DNA of 64,000 bases. It comes from Streptomyces sp. LUP47B (GTDB lineage: Bacteria; Actinomycetota; Actinomycetes; Streptomycetales; Streptomycetaceae). Location: NCBI RefSeq assembly GCF_001746295.1, contig NZ_MJAH01000009.1, forward strand, positions 148,531 through 212,530, written 5' to 3'. Numbering within the stretch: position 1 is the first letter of the stretch; every line of letters begins with the position of its first letter. The notes below the pieces were generated by a model that saw only the letters and a list, made by a program, of their open reading frames with translations, ran no database searches and was not told the origin of the DNA. Of the stretch, positions 56,853 through 64,000 are shown in pieces. The translations under genes and the position numbers were made by a program.

Positions 56853-58139
56853 CTACGACACACTCCCCCGCCCCTGCCGAGGCAGCCCCGACTCCGTGGC
56901 CGCCGCCGAGTCGCAGTACTCCCGTACGAACTCCCGGACCGCGCTCGTCCGTGCCACCACGCGCCCTCGGTGCACCACGATCCGGCTGTACGCCAGGGAG
57001 AGCGCGCCGGCGAGGCGGTCGCCGCGTACCGCGAGCAACTCGGCCGGGAAGCCCGCCTCCACGCGGACCTCGGGCAACCCGAGCACGGTCCGCGCCGACG
57101 TGCTCACCGCGTCGTAGGCGTCTTCCGGCCGCAGCCCGTACCGGGAGGCGAGCAGGTACGCGGCCTCCAGGGGATCGCCGCGGCCCACCGGGTTGCAGGC
57201 GTCCCGCAGCGCGCCGCTGCCGGCGGCCACCCGGACTCCGGCCGCGCGCAGCAGCCGTACCGGAGCCGTGCCGCGCCGCCGGTCGACGCCCGCGCAGCCG
57301 CCCTGCGGCAGGCACACCACGGCGACTCCGGCCGCCCCGAGCTGGTCGGCGGTGCGGGAGACCACCTCGGCGGGGAGGCGGTCCAGGCCCGCGCAGGGGC
57401 CAAGGGTGACGCCGGGCCGCAGTCCGCCGGCCATGGCGGCGAGCCGGGCGAGCCGGGCCGGGTCGGTGGCGTCGGTGTGCAGGTCGACGGGGCAGCCGTG
57501 TTCCGAGGCGACCTCCAGGACCGCCTCCGCATAACCCGTCGGATCGGGGTCGAGATCCGGACAGCCGCCCACCACCGAGGCACCCATCTTCAGCGCGTCC
57601 CGCAACATGGCGAGCCCCTCGGCACCGGCCACCCCGGTCAGCACCCTGGGCATCGCCACGGTCGTCAACTCGGTGAGCCCGTGCAGCGACCGCCGCGCCT
57701 GCAGTACGGCTTCCAGTGCGCCCAGCCCCTGGACGTCCCCCACGCGCACGTGTGCCCTGAGCGCGGTCGCCCCGTGCCCGAGCTGGAGCAGGGCGGCCTC
57801 CGTGGCCCGGCGCTGGACGTCGTGGGGGTCGTGGGAGACCGGCCCCTCGGCGTCGGCCGACAGCGCGGTGTCGCCGTGGGCGTGCGGCTCGGCCGGGGCC
57901 GGCAGGAGCAGATAGCCGCTGAGGTCCACGCGCGCGCCGCACGCGCGCGTGCCGCCCACGGCCAGGCTGCCGGCCGTACCGACCGCCTCGATGCGCCCGC
58001 CGCTCAGCCGTACGTCCACGGTCCTGCCGTCGGTGAGCCGCGCCCCGGACAACAGGAGACCGGCCCCCTCGGAACGGCCCGACGACGAGGCACCCGACGA
58101 GGACGAGGAGTGGGGCGGCTGCGGCTGGCTGTCGGGCAT
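56853..58139 (-). CDS. amidohydrolase-superfamily protein (cytosine deaminase-like)
   Basis: A 428-residue metal-dependent hydrolase. After a Ser/Pro-rich leader (residues 1-24), the fold opens with LLSGARLTDGRTVDVRLSGGRIEAVG and the metal motif AEPHAHGDTALSAD, corresponding to ExHxHxD. LHTDATD gives a third ligand; the usual later Asp would be in VAAGSGALRDACNPVGRGDPLEAA. The commonly seen SDN before that point is SGA, so activity may differ. Function could be deamination or hydrolysis of a ring amide; it cannot be narrowed. Divergent from tRNA-Thr upstream (58140-58402 has no gene I can support). Confidence 0.88.
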   Translation of the reverse strand: MPDSQPQPPHSSSSSGASSSGRSEGAGLLLSGARLTDGRTVDVRLSGGRIEAVGTAGSLAVGGTRACGARVDLSGYLLLPAPAEPHAHGDTALSADAEGPVSHDPHDVQRRATEAALLQLGHGATALRAHVRVGDVQGLGALEAVLQARRSLHGLTELTTVAMPRVLTGVAGAEGLAMLRDALKMGASVVGGCPDLDPDPTGYAEAVLEVASEHGCPVDLHTDATDPARLARLAAMAGGLRPGVTLGPCAGLDRLPAEVVSRTADQLGAAGVAVVCLPQGGCAGVDRRRGTAPVRLLRAAGVRVAAGSGALRDACNPVGRGDPLEAAYLLASRYGLRPEDAYDAVSTSARTVLGLPEVRVEAGFPAELLAVRGDRLAGALSLAYSRIVVHRGRVVARTSAVREFVREYCDSAAATESGLPRQGRGSVS

Positions 58140-58402
58140 CGCGCTCCAGGGGCTCGGGACTACGCAAGCTCAGGACTGCGCGAACCCGGGCTGCGCAAGG
58201 GGACGCAAGATCACGCAGAGTGAGTCGAGCCTAGGGTGGCCGCACGCCCCTGACGTGGAGGAGCGCAATAGTCGTACCGGCGTGGTCCGCCGTACCTGAG
58301 AGGCGGTTGAGGCCTCCGGGAACCGCGTGGATCAAGGCGTCCAGGGCGGCGCGAAACGGATTTGGGCGAACGGCGGCGGAGCGTGTAATGTCTTCATCGC
58401 TC

Positions 58403-58475
58403 GCCCCAATAGCTCAGTCGGTAGAGCGTCTCCATGGTAAGGAGAAGGTCTACGGTTCGATTCCGTATTGGGGCT
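58403..58475 (+). tRNA. tRNA-Thr (GGT)
   Basis: Acceptor GCCCCAA (58403-58409) pairs with TTGGGGC (58468-58474), discriminator T. D-arm AGCTC-AGTCGGTA-GAGC, anticodon arm TCTCC-ATGGTAA-GGAGA with anticodon GGT, T-arm TACGG-TTCGATT-CCGTA. All arms pair cleanly. Confidence 0.97.
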
Positions 58476-58522
58476 CTGGTGTGAGAGGTTCCCGCTGCGA
58501 GGCGGGAACCGATCGCATCACA

Positions 58523-58594
58523 GCGGTGTAGCTCAGTCGGTAGAGCAAGCGGCTCATAATCGCTGTGTCACCGGTTCAAGTCCGGTCACCGCTA
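58523..58594 (+). tRNA. tRNA-Met (CAT)
   Basis: Acceptor AGCGGTG (58523-58529) pairs with CACCGCT (58587-58593), discriminator A. Anticodon arm AGCGG-CTCATAA-TCGCT gives CAT; T-arm ACCGG-TTCAAGT-CCGGT. A1-T72 pairing with full acceptor pairing supports elongator rather than initiator tRNA. Confidence 0.96.
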
Positions 58595-58685
58595 CTGACA
58601 GTAGCCGATTGCGGGGTCGGTCCTTCGATCGGCTACTCTTTTATGCGTTGAACCCTGTCCCATCCGTTCGTCAAGGAGCACTCAC

Positions 58686-58850
58686 GTGGCTGCCACCGAC
58701 GTCCGCCCGAAGATCACGCTGGCCTGCGTGGAGTGCAAGGAGCGGAACTACATCACCAAGAAGAACCGGCGTAACAACCCGGACCGACTGGAGATGAAGA
58801 AGCACTGCCCGCGTTGCAACGCGCACACCGCGCACCGCGAAACGCGATAA
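58686..58850 (+). CDS. rpmG: 50S ribosomal protein L33, zinc-ribbon type
   Basis: A 54-residue ribosomal protein starting at GTG 58686. It keeps four zinc cysteines: Cys14 and Cys17 (TLACVECKERNYITKK) and Cys41, Cys44 (MKKHCPRCNAHTAHRETR). Streptomyces carry both zinc-binding and zinc-free L33 copies, the latter under Zur control; this is the zinc-binding form. It lies 91 nt after tRNA-Met, a widely conserved actinobacterial order (tRNA-Thr, tRNA-Met, rpmG, hadA, hadB), and is followed by a strong hairpin. Confidence 0.97.
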   Translation: MAATDVRPKITLACVECKERNYITKKNRRNNPDRLEMKKHCPRCNAHTAHRETR

Positions 58851-58863
58851 ATCAGGCTCGTAT

Positions 58864-58899
58864 GTGAGGCCGTCCCCGAGAGATCGGGGGCGGCCTCAC
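58864..58899 (+). terminator. 16-bp hairpin after rpmG
   Basis: 58864-58879 (GTGAGGCCGTCCCCGA) pairs with 58884-58899 (TCGGGGGCGGCCTCAC) with one wobble and a GAGA tetraloop, 13 nt past the rpmG stop. Confidence 0.88.
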
Positions 58900-58952
58900 G
58901 TCGTTGAAGGACCCGATACCGGTCAGTAGAGCAACCAGGAGGTGCCGAGCCC

Positions 58953-59405
58953 ATGGCGCTCGACCAGTCCTTCGTGGGGCGGACCTATCCGCCCACCGAC
59001 CCGTATGAGGTGGGGCGGGAGAAGATCCGCGAGTTCGCCGAGGCCGTGGGGGACTCCAACCCCGCGTACACGGACCCGGAGGCGGCCAAGGCGCTCGGCC
59101 ATCCCGACGTCGTCGCTCCGCCGACCTTCGTGTTCTCGATCACCTTCAAGGCCGCGGGACAGGTGGTGCAGGACCCGCAGCTCGGCCTGGACTACAGCCG
59201 GGTGGTGCACGGCGACCAGAAGTTCGCCTACGTCCGCCCCGTGCGCGCCGGTGACCGTCTGACCGTCACCTCCACCATCGAGGCGATCAGGTCCATGGCC
59301 GGCAACGACATCCTGGACATCCGCGGCGAGGTCCACGACGAGGCCGGCGAGCGCGTCGTGACCGCCTGGACCAAGCTCGTCGCGCGCGCGGCCGAGGAGG
59401 CGTGA
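58953..59405 (+). CDS. MaoC-like dehydratase N-terminal domain protein (HadA/HadC-like)
   Basis: A 150-residue hot-dog protein. ALDQSFVGRTYPPTDPYEVGREKIREFAEAVGDSNPAYTD is the family hallmark, and APPTFVFSITFKAA follows; the catalytic Asp-His pair of hydratases is absent, as in the non-catalytic partner subunit of mycobacterial (3R)-hydroxyacyl-ACP dehydratase. It would form a heterodimer with the next gene's product. CAGGAGGTG is the Shine-Dalgarno. Its stop overlaps the GTG of an alternative start for the next gene. Confidence 0.92.
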   Translation: MALDQSFVGRTYPPTDPYEVGREKIREFAEAVGDSNPAYTDPEAAKALGHPDVVAPPTFVFSITFKAAGQVVQDPQLGLDYSRVVHGDQKFAYVRPVRAGDRLTVTSTIEAIRSMAGNDILDIRGEVHDEAGERVVTAWTKLVARAAEEA

Positions 59406-59413
59406 GGAAGAAG

Positions 59414-59842
59414 ATGACGGCGAAGATCGCATACGGCGACGTCGAGGTCGGCACCGAACTGCCGGCCCAGACCTTCACCGTGACCCGCGCCACCCTCGTC
59501 CAGTACGCGGGCGCCTCCGGGGATTTCAACCCCATCCACTGGAACGAGAAGTTCGCCAAGGAGGTCGGGCTGCCGGACGTCATCGCGCACGGCATGTTCA
59601 CCATGGCCGAGGCGATCCGCGTGGTGACGGACTGGGTCGGCGACCCGGCGGCCGTCGCCGAGTACGGCGTCCGCTTCACCAAGCCCGTCGTCGTGCCCAA
59701 CGACGACCAGGGCGCCACGATCGAGGTCAGCGGCAAGATCGCCGCCAAGCTCGACGACAACACGGTCCGCGTGGACCTCACGGCCACCAGCGCGGGGCAG
59801 AAGGTGCTGGGGATGTCGCGGGCGGTCGTACGACTGGCCTGA
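59414..59842 (+). CDS. MaoC-like (3R)-hydroxyacyl dehydratase, HadB-like
   Basis: A 142-residue hot-dog hydratase with an intact catalytic motif: YAGASGDFNPIHWNEKFAKE places Asp37 and His42 (D-x4-H). VIAHGMFTMAEAIRVVTDW and GVRFTKPVVVPND complete the fold. With the preceding subunit it would dehydrate (3R)-hydroxyacyl chains in fatty-acid metabolism. The start is ATG 59414 with GAGGAAG upstream; GTG 59402 is an alternative. A hairpin at 59864-59898 ends the operon. Confidence 0.94.
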   Translation: MTAKIAYGDVEVGTELPAQTFTVTRATLVQYAGASGDFNPIHWNEKFAKEVGLPDVIAHGMFTMAEAIRVVTDWVGDPAAVAEYGVRFTKPVVVPNDDQGATIEVSGKIAAKLDDNTVRVDLTATSAGQKVLGMSRAVVRLA

Positions 59843-59863
59843 GGGGCGGGTACGGCTGCTGAG

Positions 59864-59898
59864 GTAAGGGGCGCTCTCCATGGTGGGGCGCCCCTTAC
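59864..59898 (+). terminator. 11-bp hairpin after hadB-like gene
   Basis: GTAAGGGGCGC (59864-59874) pairs with GCGCCCCTTAC (59888-59898) around a 13-nt loop, 22 nt after the stop. Confidence 0.75.
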
Positions 59899-59982
59899 GG
59901 AGTTCTGGCCCCCTGCCTGCGACAACGCTCGGTGACGGCGGGACGTTCCGCAACGAGTGGCCGGTAGGGCGGACGTCTTGCC

Positions 59983-60006
59983 AAGTTAGTGATTGAGTAC
60001 TAACTT
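59983..60006. promoter_or_regulatory. TetR operator 1 (upstream of its own gene)
   Basis: AAGTTAGT (59983-59990), 8-nt spacer GATTGAGT, ACTAACTT (59999-60006): a perfect 8-bp inverted repeat, 7 nt before the regulator's ATG. Its core TTAGT-N8-ACTAA recurs at 60625-60642. Confidence 0.75.
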
Positions 60007-60012
60007 AGGCGC

Positions 60013-60582
60013 ATGGCCAGGATGAGTGCAGAAGAGCGACGCGAGAGCGTCATCCGTGAGGCGACGGCCGAGTTCGCCCGCGGTGGCTACCACGGCACGT
60101 CGACCGAGGCGATCGCCAAGCGGGTCGGGGTGTCGCAGCCGTACCTCTTCCGGCTCTTCCCTGGCAAGAAGGCGATCTTCCTGGCGGCGGCCGAGCGCTG
60201 CGTGGAGGACACTATCCGCACCTTCCGGGAAGCCTCCGAGGGCCTGGAGGGTGAAGAGGCTCTGCATGCCATGGCGGACGCGTACACCAAGGTCATCGCG
60301 GAGCGGCCCGAGTGGCTGATGATGCAGATGCAGATGTACGTCGCGGTGGGGGCTGCCGAGCAGGACGGTGACACCGAGTTCGGGGAAGCGGTGCGGGCCG
60401 GCTGGATGCGGCTGTGGGACACCGTCCATCTGCCGCTCGGCGCCGACGCCAACGAGACGACGACCTTCCTGGCGTACGGGATGCTCATCAACTGCCTGAC
60501 GGCGATGGGCTTTCCGCCCGGACACCGGGTCTGGGAGGGCATGTACCCGTCGGCACGACTCAAAGGCCGACTGGAGCACTGA
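60013..60582 (+). CDS. TetR/AcrR-family transcriptional repressor
   Basis: A 189-residue repressor. The N-terminal helix-turn-helix is FARGGYHGTSTEAIAKRVGVSQPYLFRLFPGKKAIF (about residues 23-58). The C-terminal ligand domain is helical, with WLMMQMQMYVAVGAAEQ and TTTFLAYGMLINCLTAMGF lining a probable hydrophobic pocket. Operator copies sit before this gene and before the adjacent efflux pump, so it should repress both and be released by a pump substrate. ATG 60013, 7 nt after operator 1, overlaps promoter space. Confidence 0.94.
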   Translation: MARMSAEERRESVIREATAEFARGGYHGTSTEAIAKRVGVSQPYLFRLFPGKKAIFLAAAERCVEDTIRTFREASEGLEGEEALHAMADAYTKVIAERPEWLMMQMQMYVAVGAAEQDGDTEFGEAVRAGWMRLWDTVHLPLGADANETTTFLAYGMLINCLTAMGFPPGHRVWEGMYPSARLKGRLEH

Positions 60583-60624
60583 GCACAACGAGGCGTCATG
60601 AGCGCCTTTTCATGATCGAGAAAC

Positions 60625-60642
60625 TTAGTAATCAATAACTAA
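60625..60642. promoter_or_regulatory. TetR operator 2 (upstream of efflux pump)
   Basis: TTAGT (60625-60629), 8-nt spacer AATCAATA, ACTAA (60638-60642). Read on the other strand the spacer is TATTGATT, nearly the GATTGAGT of operator 1. It lies 26 nt before the DHA2 pump start. Confidence 0.72.
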
Positions 60643-60667
60643 TCACCGATCACCCGCTGGGGGAGCG

Positions 60668-62116
60668 ATGTCACAGCAGAAGCAAGCCACACCGACCACA
60701 GGCCGCGGGGGAGCAGTCTGGGCTCTCGTCATCACCAGCGTCGCCGGCTTCATGGCGGCCCTCGACAACCTCGTCGTCACCACCGCCCTGCCGTCCATCC
60801 GCGAGGACCTCGGCGGGGGGCTGCACGACCTGGAGTGGACGGTGAGCGCGTACACACTCACCTTCGCCGTCCTGCTCATGACCGGCGCGGCACTCGGGGA
60901 CCGCTTCGGCCGGCGACGCCTCTTCCTGACCGGCCTCACGATCTTCACCGGCGCGTCGGCCGCCGCGGCACTGGCCCCCGGCATCGACTCCCTCATCGCC
61001 GCCCGCGCGGTCCAGGGCGTGGGGGCGGCGATCATGATGCCCCTCACGCTCACCCTCCTCACGGCGGCCGTGCCCGCCGCCAAGCGCGGGATGGCGTACG
61101 GCATCTGGGGCGCCGTCAACGGACTCGCGGTGGCCTCCGGCCCACTGATCGGCGGCAGCCTCACCGAGCACATCTCCTGGCAGTGGATCTTCTGGCTGAA
61201 CGTCCCGCTCGGCGTCGTCCTGTTGCCCCTCGCCCGCCTGCGCCTCGCCGAGTCCCACGGCACCGGCGCGCGCCTCGACATCCCCGGCACACTGCTCGCC
61301 AGCGGCGGTCTCTTCGGCATCGTGTACGGCCTGGTCCGCGGCCCGTCCGACGGCTGGACCGACTCCGTGGTCCTGCTGGCCCTGTTCGCCGGGGCCGCGC
61401 TGCTCACCGCGTTCGTCCTCTACAGCACCCGGGCCAAGAACCCCATGCTCCCCATGCGGCTGTTCCGCTCCCGGGCCTTCTCCGGGATCAACGCGGCCAG
61501 TCTGCTGATGTTCCTGGGGATGTTCGGCTCGATCTTCCTGCTCAGCCAGTACATGCAGGGGGTGCTCGGCTACTCGCCCACCGAGGCGGGGCTGCGGATG
61601 CTGCCCTGGACCGGCATGCCGATGCTCGTCGCACCGATCGCCGGGATCCTCTCCGACCGCATCGGGGGCCGGCCGGTCGTGGCCACGGGTCTCTTCTTCC
61701 AGGCGGCGGGTCTCGCGTACATGGCGTCCGTGGTCACGGTCGACGCGTCCTACTCCGCGCAGCTCCCCGGCCTCATCCTCAGCGGCATCGGCATGGCGCT
61801 GTTCTTCGCCCCCGCGTCCAACCTGGTCATGTCAAGTGTCCGGTCCGAGGAACAGGGCATCGCTTCCGGGGCCAACAACGCGCTGCGTGAGGTGGGCGGA
61901 GCGCTGGGGATCGCGGTCATGGCGTCGATCTTCTCTGCGCAGGGTGGATACGAGAGCGGACAGTCCTTCGTGGACGGCCTGCGACCGGCGCTGGTCACGG
62001 GCGCGGCGGTGGTGGCCGTCGCCGGGGTCGCGGCTCTGCTGATCCCTTCGCGGAAGAGGGCCGCGGTGGTGGCGTCCTCCGAGCGGGCGCGATCACTGGA
62101 GACGGTGTCCGGCTGA
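60668..62116 (+). CDS. DHA2-family MFS drug/efflux pump (EmrB/QacA type)
   Basis: A 482-residue 14-helix proton-driven exporter. Motif D1/A region: FMAALDNLVVTTALPSIREDL and GAALGDRFGRRRLFLTG (MFS motif A); motif C is GLAVASGPLIGGSLTEHISWQWIFWLNVPLG. The later half keeps DRIGGRPVVATGLF. ATG 60668 follows GGGGGAGCG. It lies 86 nt downstream of the TetR gene, with operator 2 between them, a drug-inducible efflux pair. Substrates cannot be read from sequence. Confidence 0.94.
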   Translation: MSQQKQATPTTGRGGAVWALVITSVAGFMAALDNLVVTTALPSIREDLGGGLHDLEWTVSAYTLTFAVLLMTGAALGDRFGRRRLFLTGLTIFTGASAAAALAPGIDSLIAARAVQGVGAAIMMPLTLTLLTAAVPAAKRGMAYGIWGAVNGLAVASGPLIGGSLTEHISWQWIFWLNVPLGVVLLPLARLRLAESHGTGARLDIPGTLLASGGLFGIVYGLVRGPSDGWTDSVVLLALFAGAALLTAFVLYSTRAKNPMLPMRLFRSRAFSGINAASLLMFLGMFGSIFLLSQYMQGVLGYSPTEAGLRMLPWTGMPMLVAPIAGILSDRIGGRPVVATGLFFQAAGLAYMASVVTVDASYSAQLPGLILSGIGMALFFAPASNLVMSSVRSEEQGIASGANNALREVGGALGIAVMASIFSAQGGYESGQSFVDGLRPALVTGAAVVAVAGVAALLIPSRKRAAVVASSERARSLETVSG

Positions 62117-62199
62117 ACGCTTGCGCCGGGCTTGGGCGGGGCGCCTACGGGGGTGCCTCGCCCGGTCCTCGTGCGTCTACCGGCCGATGGGGGCTGGTC

Positions 62200-62219
62200 G
62201 CGCAGTTCCCCGCGCCCCT
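62200..62219. repeat. intergenic repeat GCGCAGTTCCCCGCGCCCCT, copy 1
   Basis: A 20-nt word whose exact reverse complement occurs at 62586-62605; a variant (GCGCAGTTCCCCGCGCTCC) is at 56688-56706. I recall this as a frequent dispersed Streptomyces intergenic motif. The two exact copies face each other 366 nt apart, flanking the 29-bp repeats before murB. Confidence 0.6.
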
Positions 62220-62267
62220 AAGGAGTTGCAGTCACCCGCACCAGGACGGACCGTCAACCACCTCGAC

Positions 62268-62383
62268 GGACCGTTGGCCGCACCGCGCGCCACCACGGAC
62301 CGTTGGCCGTACCGCGCGCCACGACGGACCGTTGGCCGCACCGCGCGCCACCACGGATCGTTCGCCGTACCGGGCGCCACGAC
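62268..62383. repeat. 29-bp tandem repeat, four units
   Basis: Units start at 62268, 62297, 62326 and 62355, each beginning GG(A)(C/T)CGTT(G/C)GCCG. Units 1 and 3 are nearly identical (…CACCGCGCGCCACCAC), as are 2 and 4 (…TACCGcGCGCCACGAC), so the true higher-order period is 58 bp. A fifth, degenerate copy continues to about 62410. No start codon or Shine-Dalgarno gives a credible gene across it. The 567-nt gap 62117-62683 otherwise contains the inverted 20-mers. Confidence 0.75.
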
Positions 62384-62585
62384 CGGCCGGTGGCCGCGTA
62401 CGGCGCGCAGGGGACGGGGTGGGGGGTGTCCGCCCGCAGCGGCCGGCGTCCGTCACCGAGCACTGTTGAAGCAGCCGAACCGCCGGACCGAGGACGGACA
62501 CCCCCCACCCCGGCCCCGACCCACCACACACCCGCACGCGCTACAAAGGCCCCCACCGGACAGAAACAGGCCGCCGCAGGCACCC

Positions 62586-62605
62586 AGGGGCGCGGGGAAC
62601 TGCGC
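62586..62605. repeat. intergenic repeat, inverted copy 2
   Basis: AGGGGCGCGGGGAACTGCGC, exact reverse complement of the word at 62200-62219. It precedes murB by 79 nt. Confidence 0.6.
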
Positions 62606-62683
62606 AAAAACGCCCGCCCCCACAGACCCGCACCCGAACCGGCACCCCGCCCACCCGCCGGAGCCCCCCGTAGGCTGTACCGC

Positions 62684-63739
62684 GTGCAGGAACGACACGA
62701 CGCCCCCCTCGCCCCCCTGACCACCTTCCGTCTCGGCGGCCCCGCCACAAGGCTCGTCACCGCGACGACCGACGCCGAAGTGATCGAGGTCGTCCGTGAG
62801 GCCGACTCCACCGGCACGCCGCTCCTCGTGATCGGCGGCGGGTCCAACCTCGTCATCGGCGACAAGGGGTTCGAGGGCACCGCACTCGTCATCGCCACCA
62901 AGGGATTCGAGCTGACCGGCACCCACCTGGAACTCGCCGCCGGCGAAGTGTGGACCGACGCGGTCACCCGCACCGTGGACGCCGGACTCGCCGGTGTCGA
63001 GTGCCTCGCCGGCATCCCCGGTTCCGCGGGCGCCACCCCCATCCAGAACGTCGGCGCCTACGGCCAGGAGGTGTCCTCCACCATCACCGAGGTCATCGCC
63101 TACGACCGCCGCACCGGCGAAACCGTCACCCTCGCCAACGACGACTGCGCCTTCTCGTACCGCCACAGCCGCTTCAAGGAAGACCCCGCCCGCTACGTCG
63201 TCCTGCGCGTCCGCTTCGACCTGGAAGACGCCGACGGCCTCTCCGCGCCGATCAAGTACGCCGAGACCGCCCGCGCCCTGGGCGTGGAACCCGGCGACCG
63301 CGTCCCCCTCACCGACGCCCGCGCCACCGTCCTGAAGCTGCGCGCGGGCAAGGGCATGGTCCTGGACCCCGACGACCACGACACCTGGTCGGCAGGCTCC
63401 TTCTTCACCAACCCCATCCTCACCGCCACCCAGTTCGCGGAGTTCCACGCGCGCGTGAAGCACCGCCTCGGCGAGAACGCCGAACCCCCCGCCTACCCCG
63501 CGGGCGAGGGCCACACCAAGACCTCCGCGGCCTGGCTGATCGACAAGGCCGGCTTCACCAAGGGCTACGGCACCGGCCCCGCCCGCATCTCCACCAAGCA
63601 CACCCTCGCCCTCACCAACCGGGGCGACGCCACCACCGAGGACCTCCTCACACTGGCCCGGGAGGTCGTGGCGGGCGTACGGGACACCTTCGGGATCACG
63701 CTGGTCAACGAACCGGTGACGGTGGGCGTAAGCCTGTAG
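62684..63739 (+). CDS. murB: UDP-N-acetylenolpyruvoylglucosamine reductase
   Basis: A 351-residue flavoenzyme that reduces UDP-GlcNAc-enolpyruvate to UDP-MurNAc in peptidoglycan synthesis. FAD-binding motifs are TFRLGGPATRLVTA, LVIGGGSNLVIGDKGF and LAGIPGSAGATPIQNVGAYGQEV. Catalytic parts are AFSYRHSRFKED (Arg), GSFFTNPIL (Ser) and the C-terminal Glu in VNEPVTVGVSL. It is a type I enzyme. GTG 62684 has no strong Shine-Dalgarno and a TAGGCT-like element lies 9 nt upstream, so a leaderless mRNA is possible. Essential gene, alone in its operon. Confidence 0.96.
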   Translation: MQERHDAPLAPLTTFRLGGPATRLVTATTDAEVIEVVREADSTGTPLLVIGGGSNLVIGDKGFEGTALVIATKGFELTGTHLELAAGEVWTDAVTRTVDAGLAGVECLAGIPGSAGATPIQNVGAYGQEVSSTITEVIAYDRRTGETVTLANDDCAFSYRHSRFKEDPARYVVLRVRFDLEDADGLSAPIKYAETARALGVEPGDRVPLTDARATVLKLRAGKGMVLDPDDHDTWSAGSFFTNPILTATQFAEFHARVKHRLGENAEPPAYPAGEGHTKTSAAWLIDKAGFTKGYGTGPARISTKHTLALTNRGDATTEDLLTLAREVVAGVRDTFGITLVNEPVTVGVSL

Positions 63740-63758
63740 CCGACCAGGCCCGAAAGGG

Positions 63759-64000
63759 TCAGTACGCCACGCCAACCCCCTGCTTCACGACCCCCGCATC
63801 CCCCACCATCCCGAGCATCGCGTGCGCCACATCCGCCCGCGAGATGAACCGCCCCCGAGCCGGAAACCCCCCGGCCACCACCCGGTACACCCCGGTCACG
63901 GGCTTGTCCTGAAGCCGCGGCGGACGCACGACCGTCCAGTCGGTGCCACTCGCCGCCAGCTCCGCCTCCATCTCGCTCAGGTCGGCGTAGACGTCCTTCA
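63759..64000 (-). CDS. NAD(P)-binding SDR/NmrA-like protein, C-terminal part
   Basis: Only the C-terminal 80 residues lie inside; the gene begins beyond the right edge. The visible end reads DVYADLSEMEAELAASGTDWTVVRPPRLQDKP, with the WTVVRPP motif of NmrA/NAD(P)H-binding (DUF2867-like) proteins, then GGFPARGRFISRADVAHAML. That pattern suits a redox-sensing or quinone-reductase-type atypical SDR. It is convergent with murB with a 19-nt gap. Confidence 0.8.
   Translation of the reverse strand, partial: KDVYADLSEMEAELAASGTDWTVVRPPRLQDKPVTGVYRVVAGGFPARGRFISRADVAHAMLGMVGDAGVVKQGVGVAY

Noticed and set aside
62268..62410. 29-bp repeats considered as a CRISPR array
   Set aside because: Units are directly adjacent with no spacers and no cas genes are present.

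Overview
The window is high-GC actinobacterial DNA and almost certainly a Streptomyces chromosome. Supporting signs are third-position G/C bias, GTG starts, stop/start-overlapped operons, a zinc-type L33 gene downstream of tRNA-Thr and tRNA-Met, a c-di-AMP riboswitch ahead of a secreted lytic transglycosylase, a partial second nuo cluster and TTA-containing accessory genes. From memory, gene content and order resemble the SCO4580-SCO4643 part of the S. coelicolor core; that is recall, not a search. No rRNA, CRISPR array, phage or antibiotic gene cluster was found.

Layout. 1-4900: edge of an M56 metallopeptidase gene, fumarylacetoacetase, an ATP-grasp ligase plus flavoprotein pair and a lipoprotein. 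5000-6900: a TnpB-only IS200/IS605-type element (right end at 5161) sitting in the remains of a GH53 beta-1,4-galactanase gene. 6900-11422: an intact sugar ABC transporter (binding protein and two permeases) and its LacI-type regulator, with 16-bp operators at the promoter. 11688-17000: HAD phosphatase, riboswitch-controlled SLT protein, S15-type hydrolase and POT peptide transporter. 17162-25475: polyprenyl diphosphate synthase, RseB/LolA-like protein, ABC exporter, FMN reductase, amidase with a P-loop-like protein, and an unknown 460-residue protein. 25489-29824: secreted M28 aminopeptidase, VOC protein, MFS pseudogene, RarD/EamA transporter, and a divergent quinone-reductase/HxlR pair. 30053-31609: two DUF6082-like paralogues flanking a small Cys protein; both paralogues carry a TTA codon. 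31793-38827: 2-oxoacid:ferredoxin oxidoreductase (two subunits), one response regulator and two paralogous histidine kinases.

39049-49987: a ten-gene nuoA-B-C-H-I-J-K-L-M-N operon that lacks nuoD, E, F and G, in which NuoC carries a repeat-rich tail of about 500 residues. 50201-54591: HtpX protease, YccF protein, SMI1/KNR4 protein, APC permease, GlsB/YeaQ protein and YajQ. 54828-59842: tRNA-Tyr, small zinc-ribbon protein, SnoaL-like relic, NAD(P)-binding protein, amidohydrolase, tRNA-Thr, tRNA-Met, rpmG and the two MaoC-type dehydratase subunits. 60013-64000: TetR regulator and DHA2 efflux pump sharing matching operators, a 29-bp tandem repeat, murB, and the edge of an SDR-like gene.

How the parts may work together. 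KorAB would make reduced ferredoxin, and the nearby partial complex I lacks the NADH-input module, so ferredoxin-to-menaquinone electron flow is an attractive but unproven link. The polyprenyl synthase could supply a menaquinone side chain. The LacI regulator probably controls uptake of galactan-derived oligosaccharides whose depolymerase has been lost here. The TetR/DHA2 and HxlR/quinone-reductase pairs are self-contained stress-response modules with visible operator candidates.
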